Source of the DNA: Bisporella sp. PMI_857
Taxonomy: Eukaryota; Ascomycota; Leotiomycetes; Helotiales; Helotiaceae
Assembly: GCA_021307315.1 (NCBI GenBank)
Contig: JAJSPD010000037.1
Location: 186,001 to 250,000, forward strand
Length of the DNA: 64,000 bases
Direction of reading: 5' to 3'
Both the position numbers and the translations under genes were made by a program. The notes below the pieces were generated by a model. The model ran no database searches and was not told the DNA's origin. It saw nothing but the letters and a program-made list of their open reading frames with translations. Position 1 is the stretch's first letter. Every line of letters starts with the position of its first letter. Shown piece by piece: positions 34,681 to 46,690 of the stretch.

Positions 34681-36687
34681 ACTCGGCCACTAAATATTAC
34701 GATATCCCTCCAATGGGAAGTCCTACGAAGTCTCTCAAAGAGCCTGCTTGGGACCCTGAGGAATTACACTTATTTGCTATGAATGATTAAAAACATCCCC
34801 TGGGTAAATAAATATTATACTTGAACGATCGTTGATTCAGAAACGTAGTGTTTACACTCAGCAGATAACAGTTGATTGAGCCTCTGCTTAAAGCTGCCCA
34901 AGTTATCATCAGCCCATGGTATCTGAAGAATATTAGGAACGGCCTCAACCTGATCCTCAAATGCCTGGGGAGCCAGTCAATAAGCATTTCGGTTTTCAAC
35001 CGTATGAATAAGCCATACAACTTTAAGCATTTTTATGTCAAACATTACAGCCAAATAGCCCTTTAGCTCCATGTTGTACGGTTCTACGATAGCAGGACTA
35101 ACTCGGAGTTTGGCAAATTTCTGCGTTGTATCGGACTTCACCACACTTTGGAAATTTTCCGTCCTACCTACCAAGCCTTGATTCCAGACATGGCGGCTGA
35201 TGCCAAATGTCACTCTGAACAAGCCCATGGTAACCAGCCACGTTCTTAGAGCTGGGACGGAGGTTACACGCGGGCGTCTCATTACCGAAGGCTCAACTGG
35301 TGGCAAGATCCTGGAGTTGCTGAGTTCCATGCGAGATAACGTTGTGGTGCAGTTACCAGATACTACCGCCCGTGGCCGCGCGTCTATCATATGCTTCGGC
35401 GTTTTCTAGCTTACTCGATTCTGGCTTGGACGGTGGGTATAGTGGCAAATGCGATCACCTTGCCGATTGCCATGTCCAAAATCAACATCATTTTGTAGCC
35501 GGGAACAGCTGAGAAGTGTGAGCGTCTTGAGTGCTTTGGCAATATTATACCCGTGATGAGCACGGGAGGTTACTGTCATCCTCCTCAACTTGGGTTTATC
35601 TTCGCACGAAATTGACTTTCGAGGAAGCATTGCTCAACTCTCCCCCTCGAAGAAGGCCATGGCAAACGCATCGATACTCCCGGGCTGATACTTCAAGTAG
35701 TTCGCGCCAATTGCTTTCCTCAAAAGGGGTTTCAATAGCTGCTTTTCGAGACGGCATAATCATTGACCGTCAAGGCGTCGCTTCCCATCCCTTTCTCTCT
35801 CCCTTTGGTGAGTATATGCTGCCCCTGACAAGCTCGCCTCGGGTTCCCTAAATAAGGGGGTTCTGTGCACCTAAACCGCCTACCGTGGAGAACTGCTCTT
35901 GTGAAATGAGTTCCAAGATTGTATGGGAAAAAAAAGGGGGGGATTTTGCTTTCATAGAAATTACGCTGATAGCTCTACCCAAATGACATGTAAGATATCT
36001 AGAAATCTTTTCTACTCAAGCGTGCTCGCGCTCAGATCTTCCGTAAATAAACATTTGGCTTGGTACAGAGTTAGGGTAGCAACACCGTAAGCCTTGGTAA
36101 CGGAGGTAGCTCCCAGGCTTTGCTTTATTGCTCGGGATTTACCCCTGTGGAAGACGAAAGGCGGGGCTGCGTTCGTCTGGGCGAGTGGGTCTTCCCTCTC
36201 GTGAAACTGGATTGGGGAGCGGGGCCTATGTTCGCTAGTATTTTGACGGTGGACACTGTCCTGCGCCCGGGCCGTTGCGTTACGGTCAGCATTTTCCATC
36301 ATGGGCATGCTTATCGCCAATATACGAACTATGGAGAAATGAAATGGCATGTTTGGCGGATCAGGTTGTCCTGATCAAGTGGGATGGGACTGAGTGGATG
36401 TGGAATCGCCCTGATAGGATTGTGATTTTGGTTTTCTTGCTCCCTACAGAGGCGATACAGAGAAAGAAGGGGGTTCCTGGTCTGATTGATGATGTTGCAA
36501 AGCAAAAAGAGCCATACATTTCGGACTTGAGAGTCAACTTCAAATAGGTATCTTGATCTCCTTAGCCAAAGGCTAAGTATATATATACAAACTGCAAAGC
36601 GTATCGTTACAAAACAAAAATTTTTGGCCTCCAAACAGGTAGTATCATTATGCCCCGTATCGTCGTTCATACGCCGTTAAAAAATTT
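34681..36687. other. 2-kb intergenic, no gene supported
   Basis: Between the convergent FAH and rhodopsin-domain genes. Several frames of 60-137 codons overlap on both strands without family features. One short frame (35391-35498) encodes a hydrophobic helix, possibly a relic of a membrane protein. Confidence 0.4.
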
Positions 36688-38048
36688 TCAAATCCGATCT
36701 TCTACACTTCTCCTTGGGTCTATCTCATCTGTCTTGACAGAAATAGAAACGCTCTTCATAATTCCTTTATTGCCTTCATCTGCCGCAAAGTGCTGCAGCG
36801 GCAAAATACTCTCCTCTGAGACATTGTCCATCCCCAGTTTGTTCCTTTCCCTGTCGTTGCTGCTTGCCATCGCGCTACTCCTTGTGTTATGCATCTCAAA
36901 GCCTTGCGTGTTCGAGTGTACCGAACGAGATTTCGCTGATGGGTCGTTGCGTCCGCTCGATTGCTGTGCGTAGCCATTCCATTTCTGCGAAGGGTAGACC
37001 TGTCCTGAGGAAGGGCCATAGGTAGAGCCGAGAATGGACTTGAAGAGTGGCTTCATCGATGGGATCGAGGCAGCTGTTATTCCAACATTCACTTCAGTGG
37101 CGGACCAAATTGTGAGGTAAGTGGAGTCCCATAGGAAGTCGCCAATTCTTCCATAACTTGTCAAATAGTAGAGTTTGACAAGAGAGCAGCTTGCAGCACT
37201 ACGATTTTCGTTAGATTCTGTACCAAAAATGATCTCAGTGATAACATACAAAGTACCGAGTGAGAGAATACCCATGAGGGACAATTTGGTTTTTCTATTG
37301 ATTTGGAGTTTCCAAAGGAGCGGACAGGGTATGAATGCGAATATCAAGTCGGTAGCAATTCCACACGCTACTCTTTGTTAGAGTTATGTAATGTAAAATC
37401 ATTCTTCGTTTGCACCAAGTAGAGATACTTACAGGAATTGAAGTAAGCCAGTGCTTGCGAGGTTTTCACTGTATAGCATTGGGCACCTGGGATTGATATG
37501 TCGAAATTTGCTGCGAAAGGTCGACATCTAGCTAGGAGAGCAGCTGAACCACCTAGCGTGTAGAGTGCTAAAAATCCCAACAAGCCTATGATCAGGTACC
37601 TGTATGGTTTGGAGCTCACTAGCCGCAACAGAAACAACCCAATACTAATCTTGACAAATGCCAGCGCGAAGACGTAGGTGAACTGGGTAATGAAGTTGAG
37701 CTTCAATCCCAGGATCATGTCCGCTGCTCCCTGTTCTTTAAGAATGTAGAAGGCATGACGTCCAGCACCATACTGAACTTCTGGTATAATTATTATCATG
37801 CCTACAAGGGAGAGAACCTCACAAATGTTAGCATATATCTGAGTCGCCTGCAATAAGCTTTAACGCACCATTGAAGCTAAAATCCACCAGTCATCCCATC
37901 CTGTCGAGCGTACAATGCGAACTCGAACAAAGAACCTTAACGCAACAGCAATCGTAGCAACGATGGTTGTCGCCGCGGTTCCTGCCAGAATGGCGACATT
38001 GTGGTTATCGTTAGGTTGATCGAAGCCAGCTGCAGGAATGCCTTCCAT
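36688..38048 (-). CDS. SAT4/rhodopsin-domain integral membrane protein
   Basis: Three exons (38048-37869, 37817-37433, 37367-36688) give 414 residues. The family (Pfam Rhodopsin domain-containing, PTH11-related in part) has seven membrane helices and is very numerous in moulds. Seen: helix 1 (AILAGTAATTIVATIAVALRFF), then RSTGWDDWWILAS, IIIIPEVQYGAGRHAFYI, FAFVKISIGLFLLRL-like helix, a CQ/CYTV region (ARCRPFAANFDISIPGAQC), a further helix (DLIFAFIPCPLLWKL), and a Ser/Asn-rich cytoplasmic tail of about 110 residues. The first intron uses a GAG acceptor, less usual but the only one that keeps phase and a normal length. Ligand and role unknown. Confidence 0.85.
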
Positions 38049-40544
38049 CTCTCAGCGATTGCAAATCTTGACTTGATTCAACTATTTGCCCTGACCATGA
38101 TCCACACGGAGGATCGTTTCTTATTATTTAGATCTCTGAGATGATTATATGCTTTTGGCTTAATTCTCTACCACCGGACTAGCATCCCATTGAGATCTAA
38201 TCCTCAGAAACGTATTTGATGTCTCAAACCTTGACAAAATGTGTTAACCCATGCCCTCGTTTGGTCCAAGAGCCAACCATGTTACGTTTACTAGCCTGAT
38301 GTTAGGACCTGCCTGAACTAAGAATCGAGCATGGAACCAATGTGACAAGGGGCTTTTTGACCATGTTCCTCCGCTTAGCTTTCTTAAGGTTTCGCTTTTC
38401 AGGAGGAGGAGCCCTGCAAGGACGATCACTGTGCAAACAGCCTAGCATATCTCGTCAACAAGCCCACCACCACTGACGAAGCGAAGTGTTTGCGACACAT
38501 ACAGTAAGACTTTCTCCCCTTAACATATCTTTGCTGCGGCAGCATGGAGAAATGGGATTCATTTCAGATCGTTCCATCAAGGCAAACTTTGGAGACTGAT
38601 CCTGAAAATCCTCAAATCACTTTACGCATTGAGAAGCTTGTCCCAGCATGCTGACTGGGCTGAGAAGGAGATAACAGTAACCTATATTCCTTGGCGATAG
38701 GATTGAACTGGGATAGGAAGCAAACTTCAGGTGTAAAGAACTACGCGTTCAGTATAGCGGTTCGCTAAAGCTTCCGATTGCTAGCAAATAGGAAGAGCTC
38801 CAAGCCATCCGCGGCTTGAACTTGATATCGCTCACCCCCCTGATGTCCGTGCCCAGCGGAAAAGTTGTCTGGGGCAAAACGGGAAAACAGGAACAGGGAA
38901 CCAGTAGAAAATAGCAAATGAAGGGGTTCCCACGGCGTTAGATGTCCCCGATCTTGCGACCCGTGTGCCACCGCACAGTTGAAAGAATTGGATTAAAGGT
39001 GGGCGGGGCGTCGCATGTTTAGAAATAAAAATGTTTGGAAGAGGAAAACGCTGAGGCAAATTCCGTCTTGGTCCACAAAGAGGCTTGTTTGTTCATTACT
39101 TTATTTTATGCTTCTTTTAGACTTTCGCTAGTTTTCGATCATCATCGTCGTCGTTCGCCCCGCCGTAAGTTAATGCAAGTTCATCCCAGCATTACCAATT
39201 ATTGACCATTATTGACCATTATTACCCCAATTCCCACTACTTTTCAATTAATCCGATGCTTGAAGGGGCTGACATGTTTTTTCTTGTGCGCTAGGCTCTT
39301 ACAGTATGGTGGATGTTCGGTGGCGGGAACCCCTGCAGACTTAAGCAACAGCCACGGAACCCCATGAATTCTTTCCAATGTCGACATGCGGGACGCGGTG
39401 AGTCGGCGAGTCGGCGTTTTTAGAATGGCTACTAAAAGTATATCGTCGCTTATCCCCCGGCTTCCCCGGCTGACCTGTAGAGGTTTCCACGCTATGTCGC
39501 CCTGCCCTTCTTCTTTTTTCTTCGCCTTTTTTGTCTATTTTTTATTTTTATTTTCAATAATAGATTGTAGGCTTTACCCACGAATCGTCCCTCTGACTCG
39601 CGTAATTGGTTGTCGATTGTTGGTAAAACCCATCATTCATTTGTTGTTACATTACAGAATCTTAAGCGAGGATACCGACTACCTGGTTCACTCGTCCATT
39701 CGTCTACCGCACAATAATTTTCCTCTTATAATCCACTCCTCTACTGTACTCAGTGGAAACATGCAGTGTTGCAACCGTCTCCTTAAACATGCATACATCT
39801 CCGAATCATGTCCTGATGGACATGACAAGTGAAAACTATTAGCTTCTGCTATGGACCTGGCTAGTGTCCGATATTTCCAGGACTTGCGGCTGTGGTGGCT
39901 CGATTTCAAGACATCGGTGATCCTCACTCATCTTGTTGCATTACTTTCAATGTTGCATTCTCCCTAGACCCTAAACTGATGTAGAAAATATTGGCCCAAG
40001 CCCGTATTAGGGTTCAATCAAGCGAAAGCTGCGAGAAGCTCCATTTTCCATGCTTCGAACTACAGATGGAGTCATGTATGCAATTAGCCAATTGGCGACT
40101 GCATATGTTGTTAGTAGATTGGGCCAATCGATAGATCACTCAATCAACATTGCGCCGAAATCACATGCATTGCATCTCACCAATTGCATACAGCTGAAAT
40201 GTTGCGAAAAGACGAGGGAGCCTTGAAAGTTAGGACGCGTTCCATATACCCTTACCATTGTTGCCAATGCTTCATACCCTGTCTTTACCCTTGTCTATCT
40301 GCCTTCAATTTTACAACTCAATATTGCATTGCATCCTTCTAGAACTCCCGGACCAGCATTTAGATTAGCCCACCACGTGTTTTGAGACCCGGAAATCCAT
40401 ATTAGATGATCTAGGAACGCCTCTTTCCCTCTTATATGAGGGAAGTATCCTCGTCCAAAGTCAGAAGCCAGAGGATAGGACGTTGTTGGCTTGCAAGCAT
40501 TCCTTCATTCCCACGTTTTTGCGTTTCTACCGTTTCCCATCAAG
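38049..40544. other. 2.5-kb intergenic, upstream of both flanking genes
   Basis: Long divergent spacer before the rhodopsin-domain (minus) and tyrosinase (plus) genes. Contains a short direct repeat (ATTATTGACC, twice near 39197-39220) and paired CCAAT palindromes at 40086-40128. No gene supported. Confidence 0.45.
40086..40128. promoter_or_regulatory. Two inverted CCAAT elements upstream of tyrosinase
   Basis: GCCAATTGGC (40086-40095) is a perfect palindrome with CCAAT on both strands, and GATTGGGCCAATC (40116-40128) is a second symmetrical pair. A further ACCAATTGC lies near 40180. They sit about 420-460 bases upstream of the tyrosinase ATG. CCAAT is the core site of the fungal CBC/HAP complex; function here is inference. 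Confidence 0.35.
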
Positions 40545-42027
40545 ATGAAACCTTCTACGGCTCTCTCATTTGCGCTTTCTCTCCTTCCGCTTGCGTCAGC
40601 CGTCCCCTCACCTGCAGCCGCGGACCTTGCAGAGTCAGCAAACTTGTTTGACTCTTTTGTGCAACAAGCAACGGATACCACACTTGAGTCCCTTGAAGAT
40701 GAGGGAGTTTTGGTAGAGAAACGGACAACTGCAGCATGCACTGCAAAGAATATCTCCATCCGAAGAGAATTGTATGTCAATCAGCCCTCGATTGATAGGT
40801 GGGAACTAACATACTCGTTCTAGTGGCTCGTTAAGCAAGGCCGAGCGCAAAGCTTACACCGATGCAGTATTATGCCTCCAAAGCAAGCCCGCCAAGACAC
40901 CTGCATCCATCGCAGCGGGAGCAAAATCTCGGGTCAGCGCATTTCTTCTCTGGCCTTGGGATTACCTACTGACTTGATTAGTTTGATGACTTTGTAGTCA
41001 CTCATATTCAACAGACCCTCACCATACACTACACGGGTACATTTCTTGGATGGCACAGGTATTACATCTGGGCCTACGAGCAAGCATTGAAGAATGAATG
41101 TGGCTTCAAGGGATCTATCCCATATTGGTACGTACACCTTATAGACATCTTACATAAATGTCGACCATCAATGCATTTACTTACAGTGTTCGAAGGGAAT
41201 GGTCTAAGTGGGCTAACGCGCCACAAAACTCGCCCATCTTCAATGGTGACGCATACTCTATGTCCGGCAATGGTGAATTCATTCCAGGACATAGTGGCCC
41301 TTTGCTCCAGCCTGCCTTCGATGGCTTGGGATCAACACCAATCCAATTGGACGCTGGTCTCGGCGGTGGTTGTGTAACCACTGGACCTTTCAAGAACTAC
41401 ACTGTCAACCTTGGTCCAATCGGTGTGCAAGATGTCCCCGTTGGGCCAGATGGCGGCCTCGGATACAACCCAAGATGCATGAAGAGAGATATTGGCCCAG
41501 GAGTTGCTCTCAAGTACACCAACTGGACTGCTGTCGTTGGTAAGTGTGCACCATGGCTTCAAAAATCACAGCGCTAAACGTACAAAAAGAGGTTCTTCTC
41601 ACAAATAGCTTGGAAGACTTCCAATATGGGCTGCAAGGCCGTCCAGGTGCCAACACAATCGGCCCTCACGGAGGCGGACATTACACTATCGGCGGTGACC
41701 CAGGTGGAGATCTCTTTGTCTCCCCTTCTGATCCAGCTTTCTACCTTCACCACGCACAAGTCGACCGCCTCTGGACCATTTGGTAAGCCGCGCTTTTCAT
41801 ATCAAGTATACGCAACACAACTAACGTTATTCTCTAGGCAAGCACTTGACCCAGTAAAGCGTACATATGCCTTGTCAGGTACCAACACATTCTTGAACCT
41901 CCCTCCATCTGCAAACACAACTCTCGATGATACATTCAACCTCGGGTATGCAGGAGGAGCAGCCAGCGTCAGGATTGGTGACGTTTTGAGTACGGTCTCT
42001 GGACCGTTCTGCTACATGTACCTTTAG
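40545..42027 (+). CDS. Secreted tyrosinase (type 3 copper) domain protein
   Basis: Six exons (40545-40771, 40824-40932, 40982-41127, 41196-41539, 41590-41782, 41838-42027) join in phase into 402 residues. Signal peptide: ALSFALSLLPLASAVPSP; a short propeptide ends at a VEKR Kex2-type site near residue 63. The CuA ligands are His120, His128 and His137 (in TIHYTGTFLGWHRYYIW). The CuB ligands are His302 and His306 (GPHGGGH) and His329 with adjacent His330 (FYLHHAQVDRLW). PYWEWSKWA is restored only by using the CGAAG acceptor at 41195. Such enzymes oxidise mono- or diphenols to quinones. The C-terminus ends at the CYMY motif, with none of the long C-terminal lid of latent tyrosinases. Substrate unknown. 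Confidence 0.9.
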
Positions 42028-43116
42028 AGAACACAGCCGTTAAAAGCTAGACGTATAATTTAATGAGGGTAAAGCATATGATTTCCGCTTTCATCTTCGC
42101 TATTGCAATGTAAGTCTGATCCTGGGAGGCGCTGGGATAAATTGGTACACATTCTTTAGCTTTACTAGCGGTCACTTTATGGAAGTCTCGGTAGATAACC
42201 AGAAGCTTCGCCAGTTCAAACCGTCCTGGGTTGTTCATGTTTACGAATTCCATGAAATTGGCTTAGAAAATGCTGTGCAAACATGGAGTTAGGACTACAA
42301 ACTAGCCCTATGAGCCCCAACACATGCAATTATCCAACTTCTGCTTGTCAAAATGCTTCTCAGGCTTATTGAGGAGTGTCTTAAACCCCTCTCCTTCAAC
42401 AATCCAAAAGAGGTCCGATTAAAGTTGTGACCCGCTGAGCCCGCTTTTTGATCGGACTAAGTGGAAAGTTCCGCAGGGGCACAGACGATGAAGATGCAAG
42501 TGATACTAGACATGATAAGGTTCTGGGATGAGGAGGGACTCATATATCTTATTTCGGGACAGAGGATATACAGAGCCGCAACAAGACATATCTATGTGTT
42601 TGACCTGAAGAAGCAGGAGCTGTTACTATTCAAATGAATTTGATGAGGGGCCGACAGATAAAGGATCACTGGCTCGAGGTGGAGCTATTTAAATAGTACT
42701 CATACAGCTTCTCAATTATTATCCTAGGTATCTCAATTAAGTCAGCTTGAATGGTGCGCAATGCGGTGGACTTCGAGATCAAGCCTAAGTACGTACTTAA
42801 GTCGTAACCAGATTCAGGGGGGAACAGAGCTTGAAGCGAGCCAAGATTTGAATACAAACTAGGCCAGATGCATATTAGCGTTGATTTCTCACAGAATGCG
42901 GGGAGCGGAAAAATTCCGCTTTTGATAATAACTTTCTCTCGCCGGATGTCTTTCGTTATGCCGACGGAATGCTACGGGCTGCAGCTCGATCAATATAATC
43001 GTCATCTCAAGATGATGCTTGCTCAAATTTAAGGTCTGTATCAAGGTCTGTACTGCCTCTCATAACTTCGGAATTCGTTCATGGTTCCTTCCCTTTACGA
43101 ATCGTTGTCAACAATC
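42028..43116. other. Intergenic between tyrosinase and HGO
   Basis: About 1.1 kb upstream of homogentisate dioxygenase on the same strand as both neighbours. No convincing gene. Confidence 0.45.
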
Positions 43117-44535
43117 ATGCCTGTCACCAAGTTTACAACACCTGAAAAGTACAGGTACCAAAATGGTTTCGGATCTTACCACGAGTATGTGCGCCTTTAA
43201 CTGTGCACAAATCTTATCTAACATCTTTCTAGATCAGAAGCTATTCAAGGCGCTCTACCTATAAGCGCTAATTCCCCGCAGAAGCCTCCTTATGGACTTT
43301 ATGCTGAGAAGCTCTCAGGAACAGCATTCACAGCTCCAAGGCACGAAAACCAGCAAACATGGCTCTATAGAATCCTGCCGTCTGCCTCGCACCAGGCTTT
43401 TACTCCCCGCGAAGCTTCGTCATATAATACAAACCCAGAGGGGGGCAAGGTGCATCAGATACCAAACCAGTTACGGTGGGATCCGTTCGATCTAGATGAG
43501 ACTGTGGATTGGGTACACAGCTTGAAATTAGTGGCTGGAGCTGGCGACCCAACATTAAAGCATGGACTCGGAATCTTCATATTTGCTGCTGGCAAGAGCA
43601 TGGACAAGAACCAAGCGTTTTACAGCGCTGATGGAGACTTCTTGATTGTCTTGCAGCATGGGGTACTGGACATTCAAACAGAGCTTGGAAATATACTTGT
43701 ACGACCAAATGAAATCTGTGTCATTCCGCGGGGTATACGTTACAGGGTAGAACTTCCCGCTGGACCTGTCAGAGGATATATTCTAGAGCTCTATACAGGC
43801 CATTTTCAATTGCCGGAATTAGGACCTATTGGTTCGAATTGCCTGGCAAATGCCAGGGACTTCCAGGCCCCTGTTGCAAACTTTGAGGAGAATACCGCAG
43901 GGGAATATAAGATTCTATCAAAATTCAATGGTCACCTATTTGAGGCAAAACAGACACACACACCTTACGACGTGGTCGCTTGGCACGGTCTATACTACCC
44001 TTATAAATACGACTTAGGACGGTTCAACACAATCGGCACCACCTCTTTCGACCACCCAGATCCTAGTATCTTTACAGTCCTTACAGCTCCTTCAGACCAC
44101 GTTGGGACAGCAATCGCAGACTTCGTCATATTCCCACCACGCTGGCTGGTAGGCGAAGACACCTTCAGACCACCTTGGTACCACCGCAACACTATGTCTG
44201 AATTCATGGGACTCATCGGCGGAGAGTATGATGCGAAATCAGGAGGCGCAGGTGGCTTTCAGCCTGCCGGTGCTAGTCTTCACAATATCATGTCTGCGCA
44301 TGGTCCAGACGCCGGGACCCACGAGAAGGCTTCAAATGCTGAGCTTAAGCCTGCTAAGGTTGGTGAGGGCAGCATGGCTTTCATGTTTGAGAGTTGTCTT
44401 ATGGTAGGTGTGACGGAATGGGGCTTGAAGCAGTGTAAGAAAGTACAAGAGGATTATAATGAGGAGAGTTGGACGCCGTTGAAATCAAATTTCAAGGTTC
44501 CGGAGGGCGTGAGCAGGGTCAGTAATCTGGCGTAA
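43117..44535 (+). CDS. hmgA: Homogentisate 1,2-dioxygenase
   Basis: Two exons (43117-43184, 43233-44535), 48-nt intron, 456 residues, normal for the family. The Fe(II) enzyme opens the ring of homogentisate to maleylacetoacetate. Seen: [22 protein letters not shown] at the N-terminus, [20 protein letters not shown], the cupin core, and the iron ligands by analogy to the human enzyme: His340 and Glu346 in [11 protein letters not shown], and His379 in [29 protein letters not shown] is characteristic. The gene lies about 8.4 kb from FAH and 10.4 kb from CYP504, so the pathway genes are near each other but not adjacent as in Aspergillus. Confidence 0.96.
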
Positions 44536-45088
44536 ATGATAAGTGGTGTAGCTTAAAGCAAATTGCTATGAACGAAACTGTGGCATGAAAATTAGTAAGT
44601 CTAGCGACAAGTCTGTTACTTGGTTTAAAACTTATTCCTGATTGAATTATTCACCAGGTATTGTCGAAGTCCTTGAATATCTCTCATATTCCCCACTCAT
44701 CTCTTCCAAGACCCCACTTCTGCTCTTAATTAGCCGCCACTCGATGATGGAATTGTATTTCGTCATCACCTCAGATTCATCATTCGAACCCCTCAAGACA
44801 CATTTTCCTGTGCTCTAATTGTCTCTTAGGAAGCGGAATCTATCCTAATCCGGCTCGGCTCGGCTGTTGTCCCCCGCTCTTATTGATCAAGAGAGCAAGC
44901 TTAAGTCCGTATAGAAGGTATCTCCGCACTATCTCCAAAACTCTAAATTTTATATCTCTCTCCAAAGCCCCACCTACCATTGTGTATCCACTCCTCTTGA
45001 CTGTTTGACTTCATTTTCTTTCTTTTCATTAGATCCAGATCCGATTCTCTTACAAGGTTCAAGGAACTACATAGCCACACACATCAAG
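44536..45088. other. Intergenic, promoter of the aldo/keto reductase gene
   Basis: Pyrimidine-rich stretch before 45089, common in fungal promoters. No gene. Confidence 0.4.
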
Positions 45089-46424
45089 ATGTCCATCCCA
45101 GAATCTCTAAAAGCTTCACTCGAATGAAGCAAAGTCGAATATGTCAAGCTGGGCAACAGCGGTCTGCGGGTTTCCGTCCCCATTTTCGGAGCCATGTCGA
45201 TAGGCCACCCGGATTGGGCCCCCTGGGTGATCGATGAAGAAAAGGTACATTCTCCTCTTATCTCCTCCGAATAACAAAACACTTACAGCATACAACAGTC
45301 ACTGCCGCTGCTCAAAGCAGCCTACGACCGCGGCCTCAATACCTGGGATACCGCGAACGTATATTCCAACGGGGTCTCGGAGGAGATCATAGGGAAGGCG
45401 ATCAAGAAATACGATATCCCGCGGCATAAGCTCGTCATCCTAACGAAGTGTAATGGTGCGGTCGGCGAGGACCTAAGCGTGAGAGGGTTCTTCTGGCCGA
45501 AGGAGACCAGCGCCAGCAAAGACTACGTCAACCAAAAAGGCGCGTCCCTTCCCTGCCATCTCGCACCTCCCCTCCCAGATCCCGTGCTCGCTCCCCCAAA
45601 ATAAAAGGCTAACAAACCCTCCCAGGCCTCTCACGTGCAGCGATCTTCAACCAGGTAGAAGCCAGCCTGAAGCGGCTGGACACGCCATACATTGACCTGC
45701 TGCAAATCCACCGCTTCGATGCGACGGTGCCGGTCGAGGAGACTATGGAGGCGCTGCACGACCTCGTCAAGTCCGGGAAGGTGCGCTACATCGGGGCCAG
45801 TAGCATGTGGGCCACGCAGTTCGCGCGCATGCAGTTCGCGGCCGAGAAGCACGGCTGGACCAAGTTCGTGAGCATGCAGAACCACTATAGCCTGCTGTAC
45901 CGCGAGGAGGAGCGGGAGATGAATCGCTTTTGCAACGATACCGGTGTCGGTTTGATTCCGGTTAGTCGATTTCTTCCTCTACTACCCCTTCTTCTTCTTC
46001 TCTTATTTCTTCCCCCCCCCCCCTTTTTTTTTTGGTGAATGTGCAAGTTTGGAAGAAATGTAGAGTGAGAACATATGAGGCTGATTTCGGACAGTGGGCG
46101 CCACTTTTCCGCGGCCACTTAGCGCGGCCGTACGAGGAGCTCGGCACGACCACGCGGTCTGCGCCGGAGAAGGAGAACGGGCTTGGCGAGGCGGATATCC
46201 AAACCATCAAGCGGGTGCAGGAGCTCGCGGAGAAGAAAGGTTGGAAGATGAGCCAGGTGGCCCTTGCGTGGATCAACAAGCGGATCACGAGCCCGATCAT
46301 CGGGTTTTCGAGCGTGGAGAGGCTGGACGAGGCGATCGGGGTGAGGGGCAAGACGTTGAGCGACGAGGAGGAGAGGTATTTGGAGGAGTTGTATGTGCCC
46401 AAGGTTGTGAATGGACATTCCTGA
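45089..46424 (+). pseudogene. Aldo/keto reductase with early in-frame stop
   Basis: Four exons (45089-45244, 45299-45539, 45626-45960, 46095-46424) read as a full-length NAD(P)H-dependent reductase of the YakC/AKR type, 354 codons, but codon 13 is TGA (45125-45127). After it the frame is intact: VKLGNSGLRVSVPIFGAMS (strand 1), [13 protein letters not shown] with the catalytic Asp and Tyr, VILTKCNG with Lys, LLQIHRFD with His, and the C-terminal ITSPIIGFSSVERL cofactor loop. The next in-frame ATG is codon 36 (45194), which would remove the first strand. Intron 2 is GC-AG; intron 3 contains a C12-T10 run. Third-position GC is clearly higher than in neighbours. It may be a recent pseudogene, an allele, a sequencing error or a shortened gene. 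Confidence 0.75.
46012..46033. repeat. C12-T10 homopolymer pair inside an intron
   Basis: Twelve C followed by ten T within the third intron of the aldo/keto reductase gene. Such runs are prone to length errors in sequencing, but being intronic it does not affect the reading frame. Confidence 0.85.
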
Positions 46425-46690
46425 GCTGTCGTGGAGGAAGAAAGAGGCGGATGGTTGATGGCGAGTCATTTTACTCATGTGGAGAATGATACACGGGAAT
46501 AGATGAGTAGTTGAAATCAGAAGCGGTAAAGTCTAATATAATAAGCTCCCACTCGACAAGCGAATATTGCTTATACCCCTTCTTGCTTTTGATCAATCAA
46601 TGAAGTAGATGGGAAGGAGCGTAAAGTAGTGGGAGCTCATATCTTACACCATATCCATTTCCTAACAGTTTATGACTAGTAATATCAACC

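Noticed and set aside
34977..35390. 137-codon minus-strand frame
   Set aside because: No family features, overlapped by other chance frames, no supporting splice signals.
35391..35498. Short frame with a hydrophobic helix (LAYSILAWTVGIVANAI)
   Set aside because: Only 35 codons, stop close upstream, no splice-compatible partner found; kept only as a possible relic.
39386..39832. 148-codon plus-strand frame
   Set aside because: Low-complexity Phe/Leu/Ser composition from pyrimidine tracts; no start context, motif or neighbouring exon.
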